21,980 nucleotides of DNA from DASSWG01 sp035705295 (lineage in GTDB: Bacteria; Bacteroidota; Bacteroidia; Flavobacteriales; Flavobacteriaceae), in the NCBI GenBank assembly GCA_035705295.1, contig DASSWG010000062.1:1-21980 (forward strand), given 5' to 3'. Below the pieces are notes generated by a model. That model worked only from the letters and a program-made list of their open reading frames with translations, had not been told where the DNA came from and ran no database searches. Positions 12,477 through 20,930 of the stretch are shown in pieces; within the stretch, counting starts at the first letter, position 1; each line of letters starts with the position of its first letter. Position numbers and translations under genes: made by a program.

Positions 12477-15113
12477 ATGGCAATGGTTTCCAAATACAAT
12501 GCGCAACAAGTTGAAAATAAATGGTATAGCTACTGGATGGAGCACGGTTTTTTCCATTCGGAAGTGGACGAAAGGAAACCCTATACCATTGTAATTCCTC
12601 CACCGAACGTTACCGGAGTCCTGCACATGGGCCATATGCTGAACAATACTTTACAGGATGTATTGGTGCGTCGCGCCCGCTTGAAGGGTTTCAATGCGTG
12701 TTGGGTTCCGGGAACCGACCATGCATCCATCGCCACCGAAGCGAAAGTTGTGGCCAAACTCCAAGCAGAAGGAATTGATAAAAATTCCATTTCACGTGAA
12801 GATTTTATGAAGCATGCTTGGGAGTGGACCGAAAATTATGGTGGTCAAATTTTGGAACAATTGAAAAAACTCGGTGCTTCTTGCGATTGGAAGCGCACCA
12901 AGTTCACAATGGACCCGGAAATGTCAGAAGCTGTCACTTTGTCATTTGTCGATTTGTACAACAAAGGCTTGATTTACCGCGGTCATCGAATGGTGAATTG
13001 GGACCCGCAGGCAAAAACCACGCTTTCCGATGAGGAAGTGATTTACGAAGAACGCCAAGGGAAATTGTACTATGTGAATTATTCCATCGAAGGTTCCGAT
13101 GAAAAACTCACCATAGCCACCACGCGTCCCGAAACTATTTTTGGCGACACCGCAATTTGCGTTCATCCGGACGACGAACGTTTTCCCCATTTAAAGGGAA
13201 AAAAAGCAATTGTTCCGATCGTGAACCGCACAATTCCGATCATTCAGGATGAATATGTGGACATGGAATTTGGAACCGGATGCTTGAAAGTGACCCCCGC
13301 GCACGACATTAATGACAAAAATTTGGGCGAAAAACACAACCTGGAAATTATTGATGTTTTCAATGAGGATGCCACCTTGAACGATTTTGGGTTGCATTAT
13401 AAAGGAAAAGACCGGTTCGAAGCTCGAAAATTGTTTGCTGCTGAATTGGAAGAAAAAGGATTTCTGATAAAAACCGAATCCCATTTGAACAAAGTGGGCA
13501 CTTCCGAACGTACCAAAGCCGCGATCGAACCGCGCTTGTCCGACCAATGGTTTTTGCGGATGAAAGAAATGGCGGAACCTGCGATTAAAGCGGTGTTGGA
13601 AACCCAGGAAATCAAACTTTTTCCAAAAAAATTCGAAAACACCTACGCGCACTGGATGAACAACATCCGCGACTGGAACATTTCGCGCCAATTGTGGTGG
13701 GGACAACAAATTCCGGCCTATTATTATGGAAACGGAAAAGAAGATTTTGTCGTGGCCGAAACCCCAACAAAAGCCTTGGAAATTGCACGCGAAAAAACCG
13801 AAAATCCTGCTTTGGAACTTTCCGATTTGAAGCAGGACACCGATGTTTTGGACACTTGGTTTTCTTCTTGGTTATGGCCAATGAGCGTTTTTGACGGCAT
13901 CCGAAATCCCGAAAATGAAGAGTTCAACTATTATTATCCCACGCAAGATTTGGTCACGGCGCCCGATATTTTGTTTTTTTGGGTGGCCCGAATGATCATG
14001 GCGGGATATGAATATACCGGAAAAAAACCATTTGAAAATGTTTATCTAACCGGCATTGTACGCGACAAGCAACGGAGAAAAATGTCCAAATCATTAGGGA
14101 ATTCACCCGATGCCCTAAAACTGATCGAAGAATACAGCGCCGATGGGGTTCGTGTTGGATTGCTTTTGAGCAGCGCTGCGGGCAATGATTTGATGTTCGA
14201 CGAAGCCCTTTGCCAACAAGGAAAAGGTTTTGGCAATAAAATTTGGAACGCCTTCCGTTTGATCAAAGGCTGGGAAACCGATGCGGAAATTCCACAACCC
14301 GATTCTTCCAAAATTGCTTTGCAGTGGTACGCGGCGAAATTTCAACAAACCTTGCTTGAAATCGAAGATCATTTTGAGAAATACCGTATTTCCGACGCCT
14401 TGATGGCCACTTACAAATTGTTGTGGGACGATTTCTGTTCGTGGTTGTTGGAAATGGTGAAACCAAATTATGGCGAACCCATCGATGCAAAAACCTATCA
14501 AAATGTTGTGGGAATTTTGGAAGAAAATTTAAAAATTTTGCATCCGTTTATGCCTTTTTTGACGGAAGAAATTTGGCAAGAAATCACCAATCGCAAACCG
14601 CAAGAAGCCTTGATTGTTGCCAAATGGCCAGCCAACAAAACCTTCGACAATAAATTGTTGACCCAGTTTGAAACCGCGGCAGAAGTGGTTTCGGGCATCC
14701 GAGCGATTCGGAAAGAAAAAAACATTTCGTTCAAAGATCCGTTGGAATTGTTGATGCTCAACCCTGAAAATCATTCGAAAGAATTCGATTCGATCATTGC
14801 CAAACTTGGAAATATTTCCGAATTGAAAATCGTGGAAAACAAAGTGGAAGGTGCTTTGTCCTTTAGGGTGGGTTCCAATGAATATTTTATTCCCATTTCC
14901 GGACCGGTCGATGTGGAAACCGAAATCGAAAAACTACAAGAAGAATTGACCTACAACGAAGGATTTTTAAAATCGGTGGAAAAAAAACTTTCCAACGAAC
15001 GTTTCGTGGCCAATGCCCCAGAAAAAGTAGTGGAAATGGAACGCAGGAAAAAAGCCGATGCCGAAGCAAAAATCGAAACCATCAAATTGAGTTTGAAGGC
15101 CTTGCAGGTTTAG
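12477..15113 (+). CDS. valS: Valine--tRNA ligase
   Basis: This encodes 878 residues, usual for Bacteroidota ValRS. It charges tRNA-Val in the cytoplasm. The class I signature HMGH lies in PPNVTGVLHMGH (42-53) and the second signature KMSKS at 535-539. ValRS-typical elements are WVPGTDHASIATE, the editing (CP1) domain with ATTRPETIFGDTA and GTGCLKVTPAHDINDKN, and NISRQLWWGQQIPAYY. The last 70 residues form the charged C-terminal coiled coil (EIEKLQEELTYNEGFLKSVE) that holds the tRNA. The start at 12477 is followed by an alternative ATG two codons later. It is transcribed alone from the TAnnTTTG promoter upstream. Confidence 0.98.
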   Translation: MAMVSKYNAQQVENKWYSYWMEHGFFHSEVDERKPYTIVIPPPNVTGVLHMGHMLNNTLQDVLVRRARLKGFNACWVPGTDHASIATEAKVVAKLQAEGIDKNSISREDFMKHAWEWTENYGGQILEQLKKLGASCDWKRTKFTMDPEMSEAVTLSFVDLYNKGLIYRGHRMVNWDPQAKTTLSDEEVIYEERQGKLYYVNYSIEGSDEKLTIATTRPETIFGDTAICVHPDDERFPHLKGKKAIVPIVNRTIPIIQDEYVDMEFGTGCLKVTPAHDINDKNLGEKHNLEIIDVFNEDATLNDFGLHYKGKDRFEARKLFAAELEEKGFLIKTESHLNKVGTSERTKAAIEPRLSDQWFLRMKEMAEPAIKAVLETQEIKLFPKKFENTYAHWMNNIRDWNISRQLWWGQQIPAYYYGNGKEDFVVAETPTKALEIAREKTENPALELSDLKQDTDVLDTWFSSWLWPMSVFDGIRNPENEEFNYYYPTQDLVTAPDILFFWVARMIMAGYEYTGKKPFENVYLTGIVRDKQRRKMSKSLGNSPDALKLIEEYSADGVRVGLLLSSAAGNDLMFDEALCQQGKGFGNKIWNAFRLIKGWETDAEIPQPDSSKIALQWYAAKFQQTLLEIEDHFEKYRISDALMATYKLLWDDFCSWLLEMVKPNYGEPIDAKTYQNVVGILEENLKILHPFMPFLTEEIWQEITNRKPQEALIVAKWPANKTFDNKLLTQFETAAEVVSGIRAIRKEKNISFKDPLELLMLNPENHSKEFDSIIAKLGNISELKIVENKVEGALSFRVGSNEYFIPISGPVDVETEIEKLQEELTYNEGFLKSVEKKLSNERFVANAPEKVVEMERRKKADAEAKIETIKLSLKALQV

Positions 15114-15173
15114 TGTTCAGTGTTCGGTAATCAGTAGCGGTATTCTTTTTTCAAGCCCACTATCCGCCGATCA
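15114..15173. repeat. Short reiterated TGTTCAG-type sequence between valS and the ACBP gene
   Basis: After the valS stop come TGTTCAG, TGTTCGG and TAATCAG in direct 7-base steps. An imperfect inverted match (CCGCCGATCACTACT) lies next to the ACBP stop. It resembles low-complexity intergenic spacers. A termination role between these convergent genes is possible but no clean hairpin with a T-run was found. Confidence 0.35.
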
Positions 15174-15449
15174 CTACTTCGGAATGTGTTTGTTCACCAA
15201 TTCGATGTATTTTCTTTTGGCCTCGTCGCGCGACAAGTTCCTGATTTGAAAAAGTGAATTCATTTTGAAAGCGCTCACCAGTTCCGTTCCGTCCGTTGCT
15301 TGTTGGTGAACATGGGTGGTGTCTTCTTCCGTGGCGTGTTTGTAATAGGCATAAAAATGCAACATCAAATCTTGGGGAAACCGCAAAGAGGTGTTGCTTG
15401 CCCGTTGGTAGGCCTCTTTAAACGCATTGTCCAATTTTGTTGAGTTCAT
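15174..15449 (-). CDS. Acyl-CoA-binding protein (ACBP) family
   Basis: This encodes 91 residues, the full length of a single ACBP four-helix bundle. FKEAYQRASN is helix 1. LRFPQDLMLHFYAYYKHATEED matches the core helix-2 pattern (L-x-F-Y-x-Y-Y-K-x-A-T), where the Tyr and Lys contact the CoA phosphates. The C terminus LSRDEAKRKYIELVNKHIP matches helix 4. The usual K-W-D-A-W element is replaced by SAFKMNSLFQI, so one conserved Trp-bearing acyl-contact region is altered. The protein would carry or buffer long-chain acyl-CoA in the cytoplasm. It is the last gene of the ftsH-cdsA-psd unit, 12 bases after psd, which fits a phospholipid context. Confidence 0.85.
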   Translation of the reverse strand: MNSTKLDNAFKEAYQRASNTSLRFPQDLMLHFYAYYKHATEEDTTHVHQQATDGTELVSAFKMNSLFQIRNLSRDEAKRKYIELVNKHIPK

Positions 15450-15461
15450 TTTTTTGAAAAC

Positions 15462-16112
15462 TTACATTTTGGCGATGATGCTCAACCCGCCTTTTACATA
15501 TTGGTTCAACACAATGTTCAAAGGGGTGTTTTGGGGGAGGAAAACATCCACGCGCGAACCAAATTTGATGAATCCGCTGTCGCTTCCTTGTATGACTGTT
15601 TCGCCCACGTTTGCGTAATTGACGATCCTTTTTGCCAACGCACCGGCGATTTGCCGGTACATTATTTCACCAATTACCTTATTTTCCACTACCACACTGG
15701 TGCGTTCGTTTTCTTCGCTGGATTTTGGATGCCAGGCCACCAAAAATTTACCGGGATGGTATTTGCTGTAAACCACTTTCCCACTGACAGGATGCCGGGT
15801 CACGTGCACATTGATAGGCGACATAAAAAAAGAAACCTGCAACCGAATATCGTTGAAATATTCTTTCTCAAAAACTTCTTCGATCACCACCACTTTTCCA
15901 TCCACCGGGGCCACGACATGCGAATCATTGACAACAGTGACACGTTTCGGATTGCGGAAAAATTGCAAAACCAAAAAGAAAATAATCAATGAAACGATCA
16001 AAATAACTTGTCGCAGCCAATCGATTTGCAGCGCGAAATGTACAATTATGTTTACGATCAGCAGAAACCCGGCCAACCAAAGCATTATTTTATGTCCTTC
16101 TCTATGAAACAT
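15462..16112 (-). CDS. psd: Phosphatidylserine decarboxylase, short (archaeal-type) proenzyme
   Basis: This encodes 216 residues, typical of the short Psd class. It makes phosphatidylethanolamine from phosphatidylserine at the inner membrane. Two hydrophobic segments at about 9-29 and 32-52 anchor it (LWLAGFLLIVNIIVHF and VILIVSLIIFFLVLQF). APVDGKVV (68-75) contains the catalytic Asp region, and FMSPINVHVTRHPVSGKV (96-113) the conserved His residues. GFIKFGSRVDVFLP holds the self-cleavage site G185-S186, where Ser becomes the pyruvoyl group. Its start overlaps the cdsA stop by 11 bases, so the two are coupled. A phosphatidylserine synthase is not in the window. Confidence 0.95.
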   Translation of the reverse strand: MFHREGHKIMLWLAGFLLIVNIIVHFALQIDWLRQVILIVSLIIFFLVLQFFRNPKRVTVVNDSHVVAPVDGKVVVIEEVFEKEYFNDIRLQVSFFMSPINVHVTRHPVSGKVVYSKYHPGKFLVAWHPKSSEENERTSVVVENKVIGEIMYRQIAGALAKRIVNYANVGETVIQGSDSGFIKFGSRVDVFLPQNTPLNIVLNQYVKGGLSIIAKM

Positions 16113-16905
16113 GTTGTGTGATCAATAAAAAACCATAAACAAAAGTGCTTGCGAACAAAACACTGTCCAACCGGTCGAACAAACCTCCGTGTCCGGGCAT
16201 CAAACTTCCGCTGTCCTTTACATCCGCCTGTCTTTTCAGCTTGGATTGAATAAGATCGCCAAAAGTTCCGAAGATGCTAACAATCAATGCAAGGCCGAGC
16301 CATAAAACGGGGGTCAAAAGATGGGTAAAGATAAAAATAAGATAGCTTACCAAACAACTAAAAATGACGCCGCCCAGAAATCCTTCAATGGTTTTTTTTG
16401 GCGAAATACGTTCGAAGAGTTTGTGCTTGCCGAAATTTTTCCCGATCAAATAGGCAAAAGTGTCGTTTGCCCAGACCAATATAAAAACACCAATGAGCAG
16501 TTTGGGAAGGTATTTTCCGGAAAAACCGGGAATCAAGGTCAGAAAAACGAAAGAGGAAATGAGGTAGAAAATGGCCAGCACGTATTTCTTTTCTTCAAAC
16601 AACGGAATTTGGTTTCTCGTGATCAAATCACGGATCAGCAATACTTTCACCAAAATGGTGACCATCAGCAACACCAATGTGGCATAAAATTCCGCTTTCA
16701 GATAGCTGAAAAAAAACAGGAACGCGAACAAAATTGCGTACGCCAAATAACTTTTGAGTTTCAAAAGGCGTTGCAATTCCGTCAAGCAAATCACACCAAA
16801 GGCCAAGATCAAAACCAAAAAAGCTTTTTCGGAAAAGAGAACGGCGCAAACCAGCACCAAAATGTACAATGCGCCGGACAAGGCCCGCGTGAGTATTTCC
16901 TTCAT
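16102..16905 (-). CDS. cdsA: Phosphatidate cytidylyltransferase (CDP-diglyceride synthase)
   Basis: This encodes 267 residues. It converts phosphatidic acid and CTP to CDP-diacylglycerol, the precursor of all bacterial phospholipids, in the inner membrane. About eight hydrophobic helices run through the protein (for example GALYILVLVCAVLFSEKAF and TPVLWLGLALIVSIFGTFGD). The family signature is complete near residues 217-243: SKLKRQADVKDSG followed by MPGHGGLFDRLDS, with the metal-binding K-D and H-G-G-x-x-D-R-x-D. The start is 3 bases from the LUD gene stop and the end overlaps psd by 11 bases, so this is an obligate operon position. The next step in PE synthesis is only partly covered locally, by psd. 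Confidence 0.96.
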   Translation of the reverse strand: MKEILTRALSGALYILVLVCAVLFSEKAFLVLILAFGVICLTELQRLLKLKSYLAYAILFAFLFFFSYLKAEFYATLVLLMVTILVKVLLIRDLITRNQIPLFEEKKYVLAIFYLISSFVFLTLIPGFSGKYLPKLLIGVFILVWANDTFAYLIGKNFGKHKLFERISPKKTIEGFLGGVIFSCLVSYLIFIFTHLLTPVLWLGLALIVSIFGTFGDLIQSKLKRQADVKDSGSLMPGHGGLFDRLDSVLFASTFVYGFLLITQHVS

Positions 16906-16908
16906 AAC

Positions 16909-17514
16909 TTATAGATCCTCCAAAAGAAGCAAATATAAGTTTTTTGAGGTACTTCCATAGTTCATAAAATCACTTTCTTGGTTGTCTTCGAAAGTTTTTA
17001 TGGTGGTGATGTTGGTGGGAATTTTTTGTTGCCGGTTTTTGATGCCCCGCAAGCCTTCGCCAATACTATCGGCGAGTTGGCTAGTGGTGGCCAAAACAAT
17101 AAAATTGGCGGGAAGTTCCACAAGTTTCTTTTCTTTGATTTGATTGGAGGAAACCAATAAAGCCCCGGTGTTCGCGATTAAATACTCGCAAGTTGACAAA
17201 AAATAAGGAGCTTCCCCGTTGAGGGAATAATCCAAATTAAAGCCACCAAACATGCTTTTTAAGTTTTCATCGAAACAACAAACCTCTTTTTCGGACCAAA
17301 GATTTTCGTTCAGGATGTTTTCAAATGTGGAAAAAACCTCGTCTTGATTACAGCAATAGAGGAATTTTCCACCATTTCTTTTGAAATTCTCCATGAAATG
17401 TTGATCCGTGGGCGGTTTTTGCTCCGGCATGAACTTGCTTTGTGTGGGGGCTTTTGAAACGCGTTCTTTGGCCAAGGCCGGACTTGATTTCAAAAGATTT
17501 TTGAATAGGTTCAT
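16909..17514 (-). CDS. LUD domain-containing protein (LutC/DUF162-like)
   Basis: This encodes 201 residues from ATG 17514 (MNLFKNLLKSS). An upstream in-frame start would add 13 residues and overlap the promoter-like sequence. After a short variable N terminus with Lys and Pro, the LUD fold begins at about 55 (NGGKFLYCCNQDEVFSTF). It continues with CEYLIANTGALLVSSNQ, LVELPANFIVLATTSQLADS and the closing SKNLYLLLLEDL. LUD proteins include LutC of the lactate utilisation complex. No lutA or lutB lies nearby, so lactate oxidation is not supported here. It lies between ftsH and cdsA, an arrangement I recall as common in Flavobacteriaceae, but its role there is unknown. Confidence 0.85.
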   Translation of the reverse strand: MNLFKNLLKSSPALAKERVSKAPTQSKFMPEQKPPTDQHFMENFKRNGGKFLYCCNQDEVFSTFENILNENLWSEKEVCCFDENLKSMFGGFNLDYSLNGEAPYFLSTCEYLIANTGALLVSSNQIKEKKLVELPANFIVLATTSQLADSIGEGLRGIKNRQQKIPTNITTIKTFEDNQESDFMNYGSTSKNLYLLLLEDL

Positions 17515-17550
17515 ACAGTTTAAAATGAATTTATTTGTACTGAAATTTTT

Positions 17551-17558
17551 CAAATATA
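17551..17558 (-). promoter_or_regulatory. Possible internal promoter before the LUD-cdsA-psd-ACBP genes
   Basis: TATATTTG on the minus strand fits the TAnnTTTG -7 box, 37 bases from the LUD start, within the 99-base gap after ftsH. No good -33 TTTG is placed correctly. The region is AT-rich enough for chance matches. Confidence 0.4.
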
Positions 17559-17613
17559 AAAAATCAAATCTTAATTTCCTCGTTAAATTATGCTTTTTTA
17601 TGTATTTAGTCGA

Positions 17614-19671
17614 TTATTTTTGTTTTTCGTCGATTTTATGAACCTTGTTTTCGTTGTTTTCAAGGCTTGTGGGGTTGGGTGTGTTTTCTTTTACCTCGGC
17701 CAAAAGTTCTTCTTCCAATTTCCCATAAGGCCGGTCGCCGAATATTTTTTGCAGATCGTCTTTGAAAATAACTTCTTTTTCCAGCAAAATTTCTGCCAAT
17801 TGGGTCAATTTGTCTTTGTGGTGTTCCAATAAATCGATGGCACGTTGATATTGAGCCTCGATCATCGCCGAAATTTCCTTGTCGATCAGTTCGGAGGTTT
17901 TTTCGCTGTAGGGTTTTGTAAAATTGTATTCGCTCTGACCAGAAGAATCATAATAGGTAAGATTCCCGACTTTTTCGTTCAATCCGTATATCGTGACCAT
18001 TGCACGTGCCTGTTTGGTTACTTTTTCCAAATCGCTCAGCGCCCCGGTGGATATTTTGTTAAAAATCACTTTTTCAGCGGCCCTTCCGCCCATGGTGGCG
18101 CACATTTCGTCCAACATTTGTTCCGGCCGAACGATCAAACGTTCTTCTGGAAGGTACCAGGCGGCACCCAACGATTGCCCGCGCGGAACGATGGTGACTT
18201 TTACCAAAGGAGCTGCGTGTTCCAACATCCAGCTTACCGTGGCATGGCCAGCTTCGTGGAACGCGATCGCTTTTTTCTCGTCTTGGGTGATGATTTTGTT
18301 TTTCTTTTCCAATCCGCCGACAATCCGATCCACGGCATCCAAAAAGTCTTGTTTTCCGACCGCTTTGTTCCCTTTTCGGGCGGCGATCAATGCAGCTTCG
18401 TTACAAACATTGGCAATGTCGGCCCCGGAAAACCCAGGGGTTTGTTTGGCCAAAAATTCAATGTCGAGCTCGTCGGAAACTTTTTTCAACGGGCGCAAGT
18501 GCACTTCGAAAATCTCTTTTCGTTCGCGCACATCTGGCAAATCCACATAAATTTGCCGGTCGAACCTTCCGGCGCGCATCAGGGCTTTGTCGAGCACGTC
18601 GGCGCGGTTGGTGGCCGCCAATACAATGACGTTGGTGTGCGAACCAAAACCGTCCATTTCGGTCAGCAATTGGTTCAGCGTGTTTTCGCGTTCGTCGTTG
18701 GAGCCTGAAAAATTGTTCTTTCCACGGGCGCGTCCAATGGCGTCGATTTCATCAATAAATATGATCGCGGGCGCTTTTTCTTTTGCTTGTTTAAAAAGAT
18801 CGCGCACGCGCGAGGCACCGACCCCGACGAACATTTCGACGAAGTCGGAACCGGAAAGTGAGAAAAAAGGAACGTGGGCCTCACCGGCAACAGCTTTTGC
18901 CAACAAGGTTTTTCCTGTTCCGGGCGCACCGACCAACAAAGCTCCTTTGGGGATTTTTCCACCCAAAGAAGTGTATTTGTCGGGGAATTTCAAGAAATCC
19001 ACGATTTCCTGCACTTCTTCTTTTGCGCCTTCCAAACCGGCGACATCTTTGAACGAGGTTTTTACATCGGTTTTTTGGTCGAACAGCTTGGCTTTGGACT
19101 TTCCGATGTTGAAAAGCTGTCCGCCCGGGCCGCCACCGGCGCCACCGCTCATTCTGCGCATAATGAAGATCCAAATTCCGATAAGGATAATGAATGGGAG
19201 CAAAAAACCGAGGATTTCGCCCCAAAAATTGGTGTGGGTTTCATAGGTCACCACCGTGTCCAAATTATTGCTTTCGGAAATTTGCGTGATGGAATCCTCA
19301 AAATTTTGAAGGTCCCCAAATTGGAACACATAATCGGGGTTTTCCGCCGAAGGGAACAATTCATCTTTTTGTGTGGCGGCTTTGTGCACTTCTTTGGTTT
19401 TTGCCGCTTGGGTCAAAAACACTTTTGCTTTGGTGCGGTTCACGATCACCACTTTTTCCACATCGCCGTTTTTCAAAAAGGTTTCGAATTCTTGCGGATT
19501 GGTTTTGGCGGGTTGGCTGAAACCGTTGCCCCCGAGAAATTGGAATCCGATAAAAAACAAAATCAACACTCCGTAAATCCAATAATAATTGAATTTGGGT
19601 TTGTTTTTTTCGGGTTTCCCTTTTCCGGGTTTTTTGTTCATCGGGTTTTTATTGTTTTGCTCTTGGGCCAT
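17614..19671 (-). CDS. ftsH: ATP-dependent zinc metalloprotease FtsH
   Basis: This encodes 685 residues. It is a hexameric inner-membrane AAA+ protease that removes damaged membrane proteins and regulators. A Lys- and Pro-rich N tail precedes TM1 (about 31-47). A periplasmic domain (50-150) follows, then TM2 (152-171) and a Gly-rich linker. The AAA module has Walker A GAPGTGKT (248-255), Walker B IIFIDEIDAIGRARG (303-316) and the SRH with ATNRADVLDKALMRAGRFDR. The pore loop is MFVG (280-283). The protease domain has HEAGH (472-476), with D547 in STGALSDLEK as the third zinc ligand. The C-terminal tail is acidic and then basic. It follows rsfS by 26 bases and starts the transcription unit that continues into lipid genes. 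Confidence 0.98.
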   Translation of the reverse strand: MAQEQNNKNPMNKKPGKGKPEKNKPKFNYYWIYGVLILFFIGFQFLGGNGFSQPAKTNPQEFETFLKNGDVEKVVIVNRTKAKVFLTQAAKTKEVHKAATQKDELFPSAENPDYVFQFGDLQNFEDSITQISESNNLDTVVTYETHTNFWGEILGFLLPFIILIGIWIFIMRRMSGGAGGGPGGQLFNIGKSKAKLFDQKTDVKTSFKDVAGLEGAKEEVQEIVDFLKFPDKYTSLGGKIPKGALLVGAPGTGKTLLAKAVAGEAHVPFFSLSGSDFVEMFVGVGASRVRDLFKQAKEKAPAIIFIDEIDAIGRARGKNNFSGSNDERENTLNQLLTEMDGFGSHTNVIVLAATNRADVLDKALMRAGRFDRQIYVDLPDVRERKEIFEVHLRPLKKVSDELDIEFLAKQTPGFSGADIANVCNEAALIAARKGNKAVGKQDFLDAVDRIVGGLEKKNKIITQDEKKAIAFHEAGHATVSWMLEHAAPLVKVTIVPRGQSLGAAWYLPEERLIVRPEQMLDEMCATMGGRAAEKVIFNKISTGALSDLEKVTKQARAMVTIYGLNEKVGNLTYYDSSGQSEYNFTKPYSEKTSELIDKEISAMIEAQYQRAIDLLEHHKDKLTQLAEILLEKEVIFKDDLQKIFGDRPYGKLEEELLAEVKENTPNPTSLENNENKVHKIDEKQK

Positions 19672-19697
19672 TTCTTTTCTTTGCTAATTTGTTTTTT

Positions 19698-20066
19698 TTA
19701 ACTGGTTTTCACAAGGGTCGTTTTTGCGTCTCCCCAAAGTTCTTCGATGTTGTAAAATTCACGAATGTGTTTTTGGAAAACGTGGACCACCACATGCACA
19801 TAGTCCATTAATACCCATTCGGCATTTTCGGTGCCTTCGATGTGCCATGGTTTTTCTTGGATGGTTTTGCTGACGGTTTTGTTCACTGAATTGACAATGG
19901 CGTTCACTTGGGTGTTGGAAGAACCGTTGCAGATGATAAAATAATCACAGACCGTGTTTTCAATTTCCCGTAGATCCAAAATTTGTATGTCGTTTCCTTT
20001 GACTTCTTCAATTCCTTGTATAATAAGTGCAATGAGTTGGTCGGTGTTATTTTCCTTTTTTGCCAT
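19698..20066 (-). CDS. rsfS: Ribosome silencing factor RsfS
   Basis: This encodes 122 residues, the standard length for RsfS (formerly YbeB/Iojap). It binds L14 on the 50S subunit and blocks subunit joining in starvation or stationary phase. Family marks are DIQILDLREIENTVCDYFII then CNGSSNTQVNAI (the C-D-Y-F-x-I-x-x-G-x-S pattern), KPWHIEGTENAEWVLMDYVH (E-G-x-x-x-x-x-W-V-L-x-D-Y), VVVHVF and the tail FYNIEELWGDAK. It is first in the unit, behind a TAACTTTG promoter box and divergent from birA, with ftsH 26 bases downstream. In many bacteria rsfS is paired with nadD; here it is not. Confidence 0.96.
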   Translation of the reverse strand: MAKKENNTDQLIALIIQGIEEVKGNDIQILDLREIENTVCDYFIICNGSSNTQVNAIVNSVNKTVSKTIQEKPWHIEGTENAEWVLMDYVHVVVHVFQKHIREFYNIEELWGDAKTTLVKTS

Positions 20067-20084
20067 TAAATTGATTTATTTCTG

Positions 20085-20092
20085 CAAAGTTA
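20085..20092 (-). promoter_or_regulatory. -7 promoter element for the rsfS-ftsH unit
   Basis: TAACTTTG on the minus strand matches TAnnTTTG exactly, 19 bases before the rsfS ATG. A second match, TATTTTTG, lies further upstream (20140-20147). No clear -33 TTTG is seen at the expected distance. The 92-base rsfS/birA intergenic gap must hold the promoters for both directions. Confidence 0.55.
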
Positions 20093-20158
20093 TCGTTTTT
20101 TGGCCTTATTTTGCGCTTGTTAACAAAAGATTTAACCGCCAAAAATAGCCTTGTTTTC

Positions 20159-20890
20159 ATGCGTACGATCAAAGTTGATGCCACCAATTCCACCAATGCT
20201 TTTCTTCGCGAGCTTTACCGCGAAAACAGGGCTTCCGAAAACCTCTGTTTGGTGGCCAATGAACAGACCGAAGGTCGTGGTCAAAAAGGGGCCTCCTGGG
20301 AATCCGAAAAGGGCAAAAACCTTACTTTTAGCATGCTTTTCACGCATTTGGACCTCAAAGCAAAACACCAATTTAAATTGAGCGCGCTCACCGGGTTGGC
20401 AATTTTGGATGGCTTGGAAAAATTCAAAATCCATAATTTAAAACTCAAATGGCCTAACGACATATTGGCAGGAAATTTTAAAATAGGAGGGGTGCTGATT
20501 GAAAATTTTTTGAAAGGCGATCAAATCAATGCCTCGATCATCGGGGTTGGGTTGAACGTCAACCAAGAAAATTTTAACAATTTGCCCAAAGCTGCTTCCT
20601 TGAAAATGTTGCTCAAAAAAAGGGTTGGCCTACAAGCTTTATTGGAAACATTGACCGTTTCCATCGAAAATAAATTGTTGTGTTTGGATCAATTTTCAAT
20701 GCAGGAGGTGTTGGACGGGTATCATCAAAAATTGTTCGGTATCCATAAAGTTTCCACTTTCGAATTGCCCAGCGGAGAACGGTTTTCGGGAATTTTAAAA
20801 GGAGTTGACGAACAAGGGCAATTGCTGGTTTTGCGCGAAGGTTTGGAGGTGAAAAGCTATGAAATCAAAGAAGTGAAACTTTTGTATTGA
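20159..20890 (+). CDS. birA: Biotin--[acetyl-CoA-carboxylase] ligase, catalytic-only form
   Basis: This encodes 243 residues from ATG 20159 (MRTIKVDATNSTN). It activates biotin with ATP and transfers it to the biotin carboxyl carrier. The biotin/AMP loop reads GRGQKGASWES (39-49, against the canonical G-R-G-R-x-x-R-x-W). LKLKWPNDILAGNFKIGGVL (94-113) carries the biotin-binding K-W-P-N-D and the K-x-x-G-x-L segment. GVGLNVN follows at 129-135. A small C-terminal SH3-like domain closes the protein (GERFSGILKGVDEQGQLLVL). There is no N-terminal winged helix, so it is a group I ligase and should not act as a biotin repressor. It is divergent from rsfS and convergent with the SRPBCC gene. Confidence 0.95.
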   Translation: MRTIKVDATNSTNAFLRELYRENRASENLCLVANEQTEGRGQKGASWESEKGKNLTFSMLFTHLDLKAKHQFKLSALTGLAILDGLEKFKIHNLKLKWPNDILAGNFKIGGVLIENFLKGDQINASIIGVGLNVNQENFNNLPKAASLKMLLKKRVGLQALLETLTVSIENKLLCLDQFSMQEVLDGYHQKLFGIHKVSTFELPSGERFSGILKGVDEQGQLLVLREGLEVKSYEIKEVKLLY

Positions 20891-20930
20891 TAAATGTAAG
20901 TTGGCGTTTTATTCGTAAACGGCCGCTGTT

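Noticed and set aside
12477..12530. T-box or other tRNA-dependent leader before valS
   Set aside because: Only 30 bases separate the -7 box from the start; no stem-loops or T-box sequence can fit.
18874..19701. Long open frame antisense to ftsH, and similar ones opposite valS, murB and pyrE
   Set aside because: Shadow frames caused by codon bias on the opposite strand; low-complexity Phe/Gly-rich sequence without motifs.
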